64,000 nucleotides of DNA from Hyphococcus sp. (lineage in GTDB: Bacteria > Pseudomonadota > Alphaproteobacteria > Caulobacterales > Parvularculaceae): assembly GCA_013002535.1 (NCBI GenBank), contig JABDJK010000053.1, forward strand, positions 1 through 64,000. Reading direction: 5' to 3'. Positions 52,619-61,435 of this stretch are shown here, one piece after another. How positions within the stretch are numbered: the stretch's first letter is position 1; every line of letters starts with the position of its first letter. The notes under the pieces were generated by a model. It saw only the letters and a list, made by a program, of their open reading frames with translations, did not search any database and was not told the DNA's origin. A program made the translations under genes and the position numbers.

Positions 52619-53233
52619 ATGAGCGAGAGAATTCCAGCGAGCGCGATCGGATTGATTGCCGCCGTGTTGCTTATGATTTCGGCGGCGCCGGCGTCAGCGG
52701 CAACTACGGTGTTTGGCGCCTCCGTCTTTTCAGAAACTGGCGTTACGGGGGCCGGTCTTTCGCTGGGCGTGGCTGATGGGGCGGGCTCGGTGATCAGCGG
52801 CGGCGGCGTACTTGTGCTTGAATTTTCTGCTCCGGTGGTGGGCGACAATATTTTACTAACAACACTGAATTCGGGCTTTTTAAACATCGCGACAGTGGCC
52901 ATCGGGCACGTTGTTGGCGGCACGGCGACATTCAGCGCAGCGGTTCCATTCGTTGAGGTTACTGGTGGTGATTTCGCGTTTGATTTATCTGGCGATTGCG
53001 CTACGATTTCGGCGACGGGATGTAGTCTGCTTCGTATTTCAACTACAACAGCGCTTTTCTCACCGGGCTTAAGTCTTGACGGTGTCAGCGGCGTTTCGGG
53101 CGCTCCTGAACCAGGCACATGGGCGCTTTTGATTATCGGTTTTGTATTGGTTGCAGGACGCCTAAAGGCTGTACGCCGGGAAACAGGCATCGAAGCATCG
53201 CGTAGTGATGTACGCACAATCGCTGCTTGTTGA
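52619..53233 (+). CDS. PEPxxW-CTERM sorting-domain protein, paralogue 1
   Basis: A 204-residue exported protein. There is a signal peptide (about 1-28, ending ASA) and a Gly/Val/Ser-rich beta domain. The C-terminal sorting tail is APEPGTWALL, a hydrophobic helix, then RLKAVRR with 17 extra residues. PEP-CTERM tails are recognised by exosortase and used in extracellular polymer-associated export. It is closely similar to the next gene: both have TxFGxSV, a CxxxSATGCSLLR motif with two Cys (near 124-133), and LDGVSGVSxAPEP. No exosortase in the window. The start has a weak ribosome site. Confidence 0.78.
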   Translation: MSERIPASAIGLIAAVLLMISAAPASAATTVFGASVFSETGVTGAGLSLGVADGAGSVISGGGVLVLEFSAPVVGDNILLTTLNSGFLNIATVAIGHVVGGTATFSAAVPFVEVTGGDFAFDLSGDCATISATGCSLLRISTTTALFSPGLSLDGVSGVSGAPEPGTWALLIIGFVLVAGRLKAVRRETGIEASRSDVRTIAAC

Positions 53234-53381
53234 ACAATTCCTTAATTGCATTTAACGCGAATATCGTGTGATCGATAAAATTGTTCCGGTGTTGAAAAGC
53301 GCCTGTTAACGTCTCCTTCATATCAATAAACGGATTGCGGGGGCAGATGCCCGAATTGCGCATTGAGCCCAGGAGAAGACC

Positions 53382-54002
53382 ATGTCGATCAGAAGGTCGC
53401 ATAGAATGAAAAGCATATTTCATGCCGCCATTGCGGCAATTGCTGCGATGTCGCTTTCGGCACAATCGGCGAACGCGGCCATCACCATTTTCGGTTCGAG
53501 CGTTCATAGCGAATCGGGCGTAACAGGATCGTCCGCGGCTCTTGGCGTCCCAGACGCGACTGGCGCGACGGTTGGTAGCAGCGGCGAGCTTGTTCTTCAA
53601 TTTCTACAACCGCTAACTGGCGCTGGGATTTCCTTCGACATCCTGCCTGTGGCCGGTATTAACGTGATCGCCGTTTCAATCGGCGAAGTTGTTGGCGGTA
53701 TTGCGACGTTTTCGGCGACATCGTTCATTCATCTTGACGACGGTCTTGGCGCCAGCGTCGCGGTAGCCGATCTGTCGGCTGCATGCGCGTCGGTGTCAGC
53801 AACGGGATGTTCACTCCTTCGTTTTCAAAATGTCCTCGCCGTCGGATCACCGGGGTTCGCGCTTGACGGCGTCAGCGGCGTTTCCAACGCGCCGGAACCT
53901 GCCGTCTGGTCGTTAATGATTCTTGGTTTTGCCTTCACAGCGTGGCGATTGAAAGCTGAACGGCGGAGAGATCCGGCGGCATTATTGGCCGCACACGGCT
54001 AA
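53382..54002 (+). CDS. PEPxxW-CTERM sorting-domain protein, paralogue 2
   Basis: A 206-residue tandem paralogue of the preceding gene, with signal peptide (about 1-31, ending NAA), the same CxSVSATGCSLLR Cys pair near 134-142 and an APEPAVWSLMILGFAF tail followed by RLKAERRR. GGAGA precedes the ATG by five bases. The two mature domains are clearly homologous but well diverged, so the duplication is old. Likely cell-surface or matrix proteins in the same system; the function is unknown. Confidence 0.8.
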   Translation: MSIRRSHRMKSIFHAAIAAIAAMSLSAQSANAAITIFGSSVHSESGVTGSSAALGVPDATGATVGSSGELVLQFLQPLTGAGISFDILPVAGINVIAVSIGEVVGGIATFSATSFIHLDDGLGASVAVADLSAACASVSATGCSLLRFQNVLAVGSPGFALDGVSGVSNAPEPAVWSLMILGFAFTAWRLKAERRRDPAALLAAHG

Positions 54003-54027
54003 CCAGACAATAATTCACAACAGCTTA

Positions 54028-54059
54028 AACGCCGCCGTCTGGAAACAGGCGACGGCGTT
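54028..54059. other. Hairpin downstream of the PEP-CTERM pair
   Basis: CGCCGTC (54033-54039) and GACGGCG (54051-54057) form a seven-base stem, with an alternative outer pairing AACGCCG/CGGCGTT (54028-54034 and 54053-54059). No T-run follows, so termination is uncertain. Confidence 0.35.
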
Positions 54060-54173
54060 GCGATTCCATTCGAAACAGGGCAATCGAAATAAACGAAGTG
54101 CTCAACATCGGGATTGCGCCTGCGTCGACGGTAGCAATCGACCGACAAGAATAATTAGAAAGAGGAACTATCA

Positions 54174-56309
54174 ATGGCTTTACGAAACCGGTTTCCTTCG
54201 GCCAAAGAAATTGCGCCGCCGGTTGTGGAAAAGCGCCCCGTCGAAATCGAACAACACGGCATCAAGCGGACCGACAATTATCAATGGCTGCGCGATGACA
54301 ATTGGCAGGATGTCTTGCGCGACCCGTCGAAATTGCGAGCCAATATTCGCACCGCCCTTGAGGCCGAAAACGCGTATTATGAAGCGCTGACCAATGACCT
54401 GAATGACCTTCGCAATATCTTGCTGTCGGAGATGCGCGGGCGCACCAAAGAAGACGACTCGAGCGTGCCGTCGAAAGACGGGCCCTGGCGCTATTCGGTA
54501 AAGTATCGAACCGGCGGCGAATTCCCGGTCTATGTTCGAACGCCCGCCGATGGCGGCGCTGAACAGGTTTTGATTGACGGCGACGCAGAGAGTGCGGGCT
54601 CAGAATTTTATTCTGTGCGCGGCGTCAGTCAAAGCCCCGACCATAGATTGATTGCCTACGCGGAAGACCGGCTTGGGTCGGAATATTATACCATCAAGGT
54701 CCGCAACGCTGAGACCGGCGAAAATCTCGCAGACGAAATCGCCAGCGCTGACGGCGGCGGCGTCGCCTGGGCGTCAGATTCTTCCGGATTTTTCTACATT
54801 GAACGCGATGACAGTCAGCGTCCGCTGCGGGCTAAATATCACTTCCTCGGCGACGACCCCGCGAAAGATAGACTTGTCTATGAGGAAACCGAAGACGGAT
54901 TTTTCCTCGATATTTACAAAAGCCAAAACGGCGATTTTGTATTCATTCACTCGGAAAGCCAAATTACAAGTGAGGTTCAATTTATTGCGGCCAATGACCC
55001 GACTGCGGCGCCGAAACTTATTGCGGCTCGTGAAAATGGTGTCGAATATTCGCTAGAACAGCATGGCGACGAATTCCTGATCCGCACGAACGCCGACGAC
55101 GCGGTAGATTTTAAAATTGTTCGCGCCCCGGTTTCGTCGCCGTCGCGCGAAAACTGGTCCGATTGGATCGCGCATGAGGCAGGTGTCTATATTGCAGCAT
55201 TCGTTCCCTATAAAAATTACTTCGTGCGTTACGAGCGACGTAATGCTAAACCAAGCATCGTGATTTCCGACTATAATGGTGACAGCCACGAAATCTCGTT
55301 CGATGAGGCAGCGTATTCGCTTGGGCTTCGCACGGGGCATGAATTTGACACCGACACGGTTCGGTTTGTTTATGAGTCCCCGTCGACGCCGGAACAAACC
55401 TACGATTACAACATGGCGACGCGCGAACGCAGGCTGTTGAAAACCCGGGAAGTCCCAAGCGGTCATGACGCGTCGCTCTATGTCGTTGAGCGGGTTGATG
55501 CGCCGGCGGCGGACGGCGCTAAAATTCCGGTAATGGTTTTGCGGTTGAAATCGACGCAGCTCGATGGGTCGGCGCCGGCGATGCTTTATGGATATGGCTC
55601 TTACGGAGCGACCATACCCGACAGCTTTTCCCCAAACATTCTTTCGCTCGTTGACCGCGGTGTTGTATACGCGATCGCCCATATTCGCGGCGGCGCAGCC
55701 AAAGGCCGGCAATGGTATCTCGATGGAAAGCTCGACAAGAAAATGAACAGCTTCAGTGATTTCAACGCAGCCGCTGACACGCTGATCGCGAAGAAATATA
55801 CGTCGGAGAAAAACATTGTAATATACGGGGGGAGCGCTGGCGGTCTTTTGGTCGCCGCGGCAGTCAATATGAAGCCCGAACTCTATGCCGGCGTTCTCGC
55901 GGCGGTGCCGTTTATTGACGTTATCAATACAATCTCCGACGGCGACCTGCCGTTGACGCCGCCCGAATGGGAAGAATGGGGGAATCCTATAACTGGTGTG
56001 GAAGAATATGAATGGATTGCAGAATATTCGCCTTATGAAAACATTCAATACGCCGAGTATCCGCCGATCATGGCGACCGCGGGTCTCACGGACTATCGTG
56101 TGACCTATTGGGAGCCGGCAAAATGGGTTGCGCGCCTGCGTGAAGACGCGAAAGGTGGTCCTTTCACGCTGCGCATCAACATGGACGCTGGTCATGGCGG
56201 GTCTGCGGCGCGTTTCCAGCGCATGGAAGAGCGCGCGCATCTTTATGCATTTGCCTTGAAAACAGTCGGTTTGGAGAATGCAAAGCCGGTAAGCCACGAC
56301 AGAAAGTAG
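54174..56309 (+). CDS. S9A prolyl-oligopeptidase family peptidase (oligopeptidase B-like)
   Basis: A 711-residue serine peptidase with an N-terminal seven-bladed propeller domain (about 70-400) and a C-terminal alpha/beta hydrolase domain. The triad is visible: Ser in GGSAGGLL near 550, Asp in GLTDYRV near 638, His in DAGHGGSA near 675. The segment YGYGSYGATIPDSFSP, then IAHIRGGAAKGRQWYLDGKLDKK, is typical of oligopeptidase B, which cuts after Arg or Lys in short peptides. No signal peptide, so cytoplasmic. AGGAA precedes the ATG. Confidence 0.88.
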   Translation: MALRNRFPSAKEIAPPVVEKRPVEIEQHGIKRTDNYQWLRDDNWQDVLRDPSKLRANIRTALEAENAYYEALTNDLNDLRNILLSEMRGRTKEDDSSVPSKDGPWRYSVKYRTGGEFPVYVRTPADGGAEQVLIDGDAESAGSEFYSVRGVSQSPDHRLIAYAEDRLGSEYYTIKVRNAETGENLADEIASADGGGVAWASDSSGFFYIERDDSQRPLRAKYHFLGDDPAKDRLVYEETEDGFFLDIYKSQNGDFVFIHSESQITSEVQFIAANDPTAAPKLIAARENGVEYSLEQHGDEFLIRTNADDAVDFKIVRAPVSSPSRENWSDWIAHEAGVYIAAFVPYKNYFVRYERRNAKPSIVISDYNGDSHEISFDEAAYSLGLRTGHEFDTDTVRFVYESPSTPEQTYDYNMATRERRLLKTREVPSGHDASLYVVERVDAPAADGAKIPVMVLRLKSTQLDGSAPAMLYGYGSYGATIPDSFSPNILSLVDRGVVYAIAHIRGGAAKGRQWYLDGKLDKKMNSFSDFNAAADTLIAKKYTSEKNIVIYGGSAGGLLVAAAVNMKPELYAGVLAAVPFIDVINTISDGDLPLTPPEWEEWGNPITGVEEYEWIAEYSPYENIQYAEYPPIMATAGLTDYRVTYWEPAKWVARLREDAKGGPFTLRINMDAGHGGSAARFQRMEERAHLYAFALKTVGLENAKPVSHDRK

Positions 56310-56387
56310 ACGCCTGGCGTTCATTGCGAATTGCAAAGCTCACCCAAGGCGGTGCGCGGACAAATGTTTCCTGCGCTTTTTTGGCGA

Positions 56388-56977
56388 TTATTCTGCCGGA
56401 TCAGCCTTGATCAAAGCGGTGAGCGGAGCCGCACCGGTATTCTTGTCGGCGAGCGCGGTCGCAATCGCCGCCTCAAACGTTTCCTTATCGAGATAGTCAT
56501 CCTCGAGGATATCTTCGTAATTTGCGAAATGGTCCGGCGCGCCGGCCGCTTTTCCACCGCGGGTTTTCGCGGAGGCTGGTTGCGCGCATCTGGAACGCCG
56601 GCGTGCGATTGCACCGCTGTTTTCGTTGACGTTTGCAGATGGGCGCCGCTGCGGTGAAATCTTTCAAAGAGATTATGCGCCCTGGCTGCCCGCGTCATTG
56701 TCGCGACATGGCTTTTAAATTCAACGCCTTGATCGTTTCCTTTTCTTTCCCGCGCGGTGACGGCGGTTTCGCAGGCTTCCGCCGCGATATCGAGCGTAAG
56801 CAGGGAGAGCGGCTTGTATCGTTTTGCGAGGGTGCGCTCGAATTCATCGTCATCTGATATGTTTCGGACACAAGGGTCCACGACAGCATTTTTTGGGGCG
56901 CCAGCCCACATGAGGATAAGGAGCCGAACTTTGTTGCGGCGCAGTAAAGCCGTTAACCGCGAATACTCAACGAACAC
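56388..56977 (-). pseudogene. Frameshifted gene of unknown function
   Basis: On the minus strand one frame from a GTG at 56977 gives a coding-like stretch (LTALLRRNKVRLLILMWAG, DEFERTLAKRYKPLSLL, VEFKSHVATMTRAARAHN), then turns Arg/Pro-rich. The last part is coding-like in the frame one base earlier (NVNENSGAIARRRS, GAPDHFANYEDILEDDYLDK, ALADKNTGAAPLTALIKAD) and ends with TAA at 56388-56390. The total is two bases more than a multiple of three, consistent with one lost base between about 56550 and 56675. Which frame is right in the middle is not certain and I do not recognise the family. Confidence 0.45.
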
Positions 56978-57289
56978 GCCCTTTCATGAGGCGAGTTCCT
57001 GAGCGTGATTTTCCGCGTCGATTGAGAATAGTAACGCGCGGCGCAACATTGGATATTTAGAGATGTAAATTTACGGGGGAAAATCTCGGTTGGTTAATTC
57101 GCCGAAGATTTATGGTGAAGCTAAGGCGTTTAAAGGAAGCAAGGTTTATTGTTTCTTGTTATTACCGGGCATGTTCCTGTAATCCAGAAAAATTCGATAT
57201 TACTGGATTACCGGAATAAATCCGGCAACGACAGTCGTTGAATTAGCGCCAGCCACTCAACTGCCAGTCCTGGCGCCATGTCGTTCGCA
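56978..57289. other. Intergenic stretch containing dispersed repeat copy 3
   Basis: No gene in 312 bases. The right half contains the two-hairpin repeat (listed separately); the left part shows nothing I can name. Confidence 0.5.
57157..57233. repeat. Two-hairpin dispersed palindrome, copy 3
   Basis: A 77-bp element beginning TTGTTATTACCGGGC and ending CCGGCAACGACA. Hairpin stems are ATTACCGGGC/CCTGTAAT (imperfect) and GATTACCGG/CCGGCAAC (imperfect). The linker CCAGAAAAATTCGAT matches the CTAGAAAAATGAA of copy 2. It is the most diverged copy relative to 4133-4212. Confidence 0.65.
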
Positions 57290-59623
57290 TTACGACCGCT
57301 TGCGCGGTTTCGCATTTGACTTTCGCTTGCGTTTTTTCTTGCGCTCGCGCGGATAAGCGCCGTCGCCTTTTTTCGTTTTCCTGTTCGAATTGTACGACGC
57401 TTTTTTTGCCGGCTTTTTCTTTTGTTTCTTCTGTGCGGGGAGGGGATCGCTCAACATTTCAAAGCGAAGGGCGCCCGTAAGCGGTATAGCCTCGACGAGC
57501 TTGACTTCTACTTCCTGACCAAGGCGGTAGACGCCGCCTGTTCGGTCACCGACAATGGCGTGGTCGCCGTCATTGAAGCGGAAATATTCATTACCAATGG
57601 TGCGCATGGGAATGAACCCATCGGCGCCGGACTCGTCGAGCATGACAAACAGACCAAACTTCGTGACGCCGCGAATGCGTGCGGGAAAGGTAACGCCAAC
57701 GCGTGTTTCGAGGTAAGCGGTAAGGTATCGGTCTGATGCGTCGCGTTCCGCGGCCATGGAACGGCGCTCTAGATCAGAGATGTCCTCGGCAATGTCCGCG
57801 AGGATCACCGCCTCTTTTTTGGATTGCCCGCCTTCGCCGAGCTTGCAGGCAGACACCAGCGCACGGTGGACGATCAGATCGGCATATCGCCGGATGGGCG
57901 AGGTAAAATGCGCATAGCGCGGTAGGTTTAAGCCGAAATGGCCGAGATTTTCCGTCGAATAAATCGCCTGCCGCTGCGAACGCAAAACGACTTCCGAGAC
58001 CATTTGTTTTTCGTCGCGTTCCTCAGCGATTTTCAAAAGCTGATTAAAATTCGCCGGCCTTACCGAGCCGCCTTTGGTGACTTTGTAGTCCAGTGTCTCC
58101 AAATATTTTCGAATATCATCGAGCTTGTCCGGGTCCGGTTGATCATGGATGCGGTAGACAAAATTCATGCGCGCACGCTCTAAGGTCTCAGCCGCCGCGA
58201 CATTGGCGAGGATCATGAATTCTTCGATGACTTTATGCGCGTCGAAACGTTCGCGTTTAACGACTTTTTCAACGTCACCATTCTTATCGAGGATGATTTT
58301 TCGTTCAGGGAGATCGAGATCGAGCGGGGCGCGTTTCGCACGCTCTGTCGTACGGGCGCGATAGGCGCTGTAGAGGTTTTTGACGCTTGCGGTAATTTCA
58401 GCATTCGCCTTGGCGCCATCTTCGATGGCCTGGGCTTCTTCGTAAGAGAGTTTTGCCGCCGAGCGCATGATGGCGCGGATGAAACGATGGCTTTTCTTAA
58501 CGCCCCCGGATGTGATGATCATTTCAACAGCGAGGCAGGGCCGGTCTTCACCCTCGCGCAAGGAACACAGATCGTTGGACAAGCGCTCCGGCAACATCGG
58601 CACGACGCGATCAGGCAGATAAGTCGAGTTGCCGCGTTTCACGGCTTCTTTATCGAGGGCATCGCCGGGGCGAACGAAGTAGCTGACGTCGGCGATCGCG
58701 ACGATGACGCGATGCCCGCCCGGGTTTTTCGGATCGCTATCCGGTTCGGCGAAACAAGCATCGTCATGGTCTTTGGCGTCCGCCGGGTCGATGGTGAACA
58801 GCGGCGTATTGCGCAAATCCGTACGGTCGCCGAGCGACGGCAGCTTTCGGCTATTTGCTTCTTTCTGGACTTCTGGCGGGAATTCCGTCGGGATCGCGTG
58901 ATTGGCGAGAGCAATCGTCGAAAACGCATTGTGGTCGTCAATATGCCCGGCGATGGAGCGGACACGGGCGCGGCGCGGGCCGTACCCGCGCGCGTTTTTC
59001 GTCTCTAACCAAACCAGATCGCCGTCTTTTGCGTCACCGTCGTCGGAGCGTTCGATTATGAATTCGCCCTTGGTCTTGCGCTCTACGGGATCAGCTGACC
59101 CGCCGCCGCCGCGTTTCTTTCGGAAAACGGCGAGAAACTTGTGAGCGCCTTTGCCAATGGCCTTGAGGATGTCAGCATCATAGGAATTGTCTCCGGCGGG
59201 TTTCAATCGCGCGAGGACGCGGTCGCCGACGCCGGGAACGGGTTTTACCTTTTCGGCCTTCTTTGCGGAAATCCGGATGAATACCCCGCCGACATCTTCA
59301 GGATCGCCGACGGCTTCGCATAACAAATCGCCGTCATCATCGACTTCCACAATGTCGATGGGCATCACCGGGGGCAGCGCGCCCGTCGCTTTTATCCGCT
59401 TGCCGGTCGGCCGCTTGATGGAACCATCCGCCTCCATTTCTTTCAGCAAGGCGCGCAAAGCTGTTCTCTCCGCACCCTTTATGCCGAAATGGCGAGCAAT
59501 CATCCGGCGGTCGGACTCGTAACCGGCGTCCTCCAAAAACGAAAGAATATCTTTCTTTGACGGTAAGGCGCCCTGACGCGCTTTTTTAGTCGCTCTTTTC
59601 TTGGTCGTTTTCTTTTTGGCCAA
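57290..59623 (-). CDS. rnr: Ribonuclease R
   Basis: A 3'-5' exoribonuclease that degrades structured RNA. The 777-residue protein has a basic N-terminus with an HTH-like winged domain (KKDILSFLEDAGYESDRRMIARHFGI), cold-shock domains, and the RNB domain with FTIDPADAKDHDDACF near 273-288 (metal Asp residues). Also visible are GNSTYLPDRVVPMLPERLSNDLCSL and a C-terminal S1 domain (GVTFPARIRGVTKFGLFVML). The tail is very Lys/Arg-rich (about 730-777). It lies downstream of topA on the same strand, a common alphaproteobacterial order, but with an M23 gene and broken genes in between. Confidence 0.93.
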   Translation of the reverse strand: MAKKKTTKKRATKKARQGALPSKKDILSFLEDAGYESDRRMIARHFGIKGAERTALRALLKEMEADGSIKRPTGKRIKATGALPPVMPIDIVEVDDDGDLLCEAVGDPEDVGGVFIRISAKKAEKVKPVPGVGDRVLARLKPAGDNSYDADILKAIGKGAHKFLAVFRKKRGGGGSADPVERKTKGEFIIERSDDGDAKDGDLVWLETKNARGYGPRRARVRSIAGHIDDHNAFSTIALANHAIPTEFPPEVQKEANSRKLPSLGDRTDLRNTPLFTIDPADAKDHDDACFAEPDSDPKNPGGHRVIVAIADVSYFVRPGDALDKEAVKRGNSTYLPDRVVPMLPERLSNDLCSLREGEDRPCLAVEMIITSGGVKKSHRFIRAIMRSAAKLSYEEAQAIEDGAKANAEITASVKNLYSAYRARTTERAKRAPLDLDLPERKIILDKNGDVEKVVKRERFDAHKVIEEFMILANVAAAETLERARMNFVYRIHDQPDPDKLDDIRKYLETLDYKVTKGGSVRPANFNQLLKIAEERDEKQMVSEVVLRSQRQAIYSTENLGHFGLNLPRYAHFTSPIRRYADLIVHRALVSACKLGEGGQSKKEAVILADIAEDISDLERRSMAAERDASDRYLTAYLETRVGVTFPARIRGVTKFGLFVMLDESGADGFIPMRTIGNEYFRFNDGDHAIVGDRTGGVYRLGQEVEVKLVEAIPLTGALRFEMLSDPLPAQKKQKKKPAKKASYNSNRKTKKGDGAYPRERKKKRKRKSNAKPRKRS

Positions 59624-59706
59624 ATCGATCCCCGGCGCCTGAAAGCATGACTAACAGTTTCAGGCGTAACAGGTTCCGTTGATGGAGGGTAGGGCCGCGC
59701 GAGCGA

Positions 59707-60342
59707 TTAAAAACTTGCAGCGAGCGGGTTTCGCGGGCGCCCGTCGACGAGGATTTCATAGTGCAGATGGACTGCCGTGGCGTTCCCGGTGGCGCCGGTA
59801 AAGCCGATGAGATCACCCTCGCGGATGCGGTCGCCTACCCGGAGGTTTTGCGCAAATGAAGACAAATGCGCGTAGCGGCTTTTGATTCGATTGCTGTGCG
59901 CAATTTCGATTACGCGCCCATACCCGCGCATGGTTGCGGCAAAATTCACCCGGCCGTCGCCTGCCGCATAAATTGGTGTCGGCGTGCGGGTGTACAGATC
60001 GACGCCGTTATGGTGGCTGCTGGCGCCGCCGCGGCGCGGGCCGAACCCGGACGATAGGCATGCATCGACAGGAGCCGTCGCCAGGGTAACACCATGAACT
60101 CGCGAGTAGGGACGATAATTTACAAGCCGGCGATTTGCGTCTGCGCCGGGGGCATTGGAAACATGCATGCCCGGGCAAACCTGCAATGGCAGAGCAGCAC
60201 GCTGATCTTTGTCGACGCGAGTTTGTTCCGGGATATTCAGTGTAACAATTTTTGATGAGTCGACTGATTGCTGCGGCGCAGTCGCGCAACCGGCAAAAAC
60301 AAGAGACACTCCGATACAAACAAAAAGACGCAAAAAACGCAT
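59707..60342 (-). CDS. M23 (LytM-type) peptidase lipoprotein
   Basis: A 211-residue envelope protein. It has a lipobox signal (LVFAGC, Cys about 18), a linker, and an M23 domain with zinc ligands in SSHHNGVDLYT (His, Asp) near 123-133 and HLHYEI near 193. M23 enzymes cut peptidoglycan cross-bridges or, when degenerate, activate amidases; here both motifs are intact, so it is likely an active endopeptidase. ATG at 60342 is preferred to a TTG at 60348. Its start is 171 bases from the nearest upstream broken gene. Confidence 0.85.
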   Translation of the reverse strand: MRFLRLFVCIGVSLVFAGCATAPQQSVDSSKIVTLNIPEQTRVDKDQRAALPLQVCPGMHVSNAPGADANRRLVNYRPYSRVHGVTLATAPVDACLSSGFGPRRGGASSHHNGVDLYTRTPTPIYAAGDGRVNFAATMRGYGRVIEIAHSNRIKSRYAHLSSFAQNLRVGDRIREGDLIGFTGATGNATAVHLHYEILVDGRPRNPLAASF

Positions 60343-60513
60343 GACCAACGCAACCAGTAAACCTTACGGGATGGTCACGTTACGCCAATGAAAAATACCA
60401 ATGCGTAAATCGGGTTCGGAGAATTTTATCGACTTTGCGCGGCAAGTTTTTGATTGTTTGGCGGATAGAAGTGCCGCCGTGCGGTTCGCGAAGAGAATTT
60501 TTGATGTTTGTGC

Positions 60514-60885
60514 TTATTCGGTTTCGTCGAGATCAAAATAATGGTGACCCAGTTTCGCTGAAATCGCCAGGACTTCCGGATTGTCCTTGCGAAACTCGAT
60601 CTGGCCGCCTTCGAAGACTTCCCATTATTCATCGACGCGGATCGGCTGCCCGGATGCCGCATTCAATGCTGTTCGGATCCTGTTTTCCGCAGGCGCGGTC
60701 GTCACAATCCATATAAGCGCGAACCGATCATCGCCGAACTCGGCTTCAAATTTTCGCTGGAACCCGGCATATTCCATACCAAAGCAATTGATTTGCGTTT
60801 GTTTTGACGGTGCGTTCGGCAACCAGATATTTTCGATCTCTTCGACATTGATGAACCGGCATTGCGCCTCGAATTGAGGCTTCAA
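60514..60885 (-). pseudogene. Unknown gene interrupted by an in-frame TAA
   Basis: On the minus strand one frame runs from a TTG at 60885 to TAA at 60514-60516, with a single TAA at 60625-60627. Before it: QFEAQCRFINVEEIENIWLP, then GFQRKFEAEFGDDRFALIW and ASGQPIRVDE. After it, without a frame change: WEVFEGGQIEFRKDNPEVLA and KLGHHYFDLDETE. Both parts have the composition of real protein. The start codon is uncertain (TTG overlapping the previous stop), so the N-terminus may also be damaged. Family not recognised. Confidence 0.5.
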
Positions 60886-61294
60886 TACGGGTTATGCCAG
60901 TGAAATCGATTTGGGTGCGGCGCGTCTTCCCGCAAAAGCCAGACCGCATCGGCGTTTTTGTCTGTAATCAGCGCCCCTGATCAAACACTTTGAACTGGAG
61001 GTAATCCATAGGCTCGTCTGTGCGCGGAGATACCAGTGCGGCGATGGCGCCGCCGCGCAATTCGACTGCCGCAAATTTGTCGTCGGCAATAACAAACACC
61101 GAGCGATCGATGAGACCTTTCGGTGTACGCGGCCCGGCGCAGGAAATGTGACTTACGTCATTTTGTGCGAGCGGAAATTGCGCAGAATCGGCATCAATCT
61201 CTATGACCGTTTCGCAACTCTGCGACAATGCTGACAGGAATTCATCGCGGTTTTCAGTGAAGGCAATGGCGCGTGGATCCTTGGGATTATCCAC
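60882..61294 (-). pseudogene. Unknown gene with a one-base frameshift in a G-run
   Basis: On the minus strand a GTG at 61294 opens DPRAIAFTENRDEFLSALSQ, then ETVIEIDADSAQFPL, DRSVFVIADDKFAAVELRGG and DYLQFKVFDQG, then stops at once. The frame one base earlier continues GALITDKNADAVWLLRE then DAPHPNRFHWHNPY to TGA at 60882-60884. One more G in the GGGG run (near 60974-60977) restores a 137-residue frame. The product family is not known to me. It is the gene just downstream of topA. Confidence 0.6.
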
Positions 61295-61435
61295 GCCCGC
61301 GACGCAAGCCGTCGCAAATAATTATGCTATTGTAATACCACGATAGAAAAGCGCCTTCATGAGGCCAGTATAGATTGTCGCAATAAGCCGAACAACAAGC
61401 GTCCATCATGAGAATCGGCGGTTCGTCGCGGCCCC

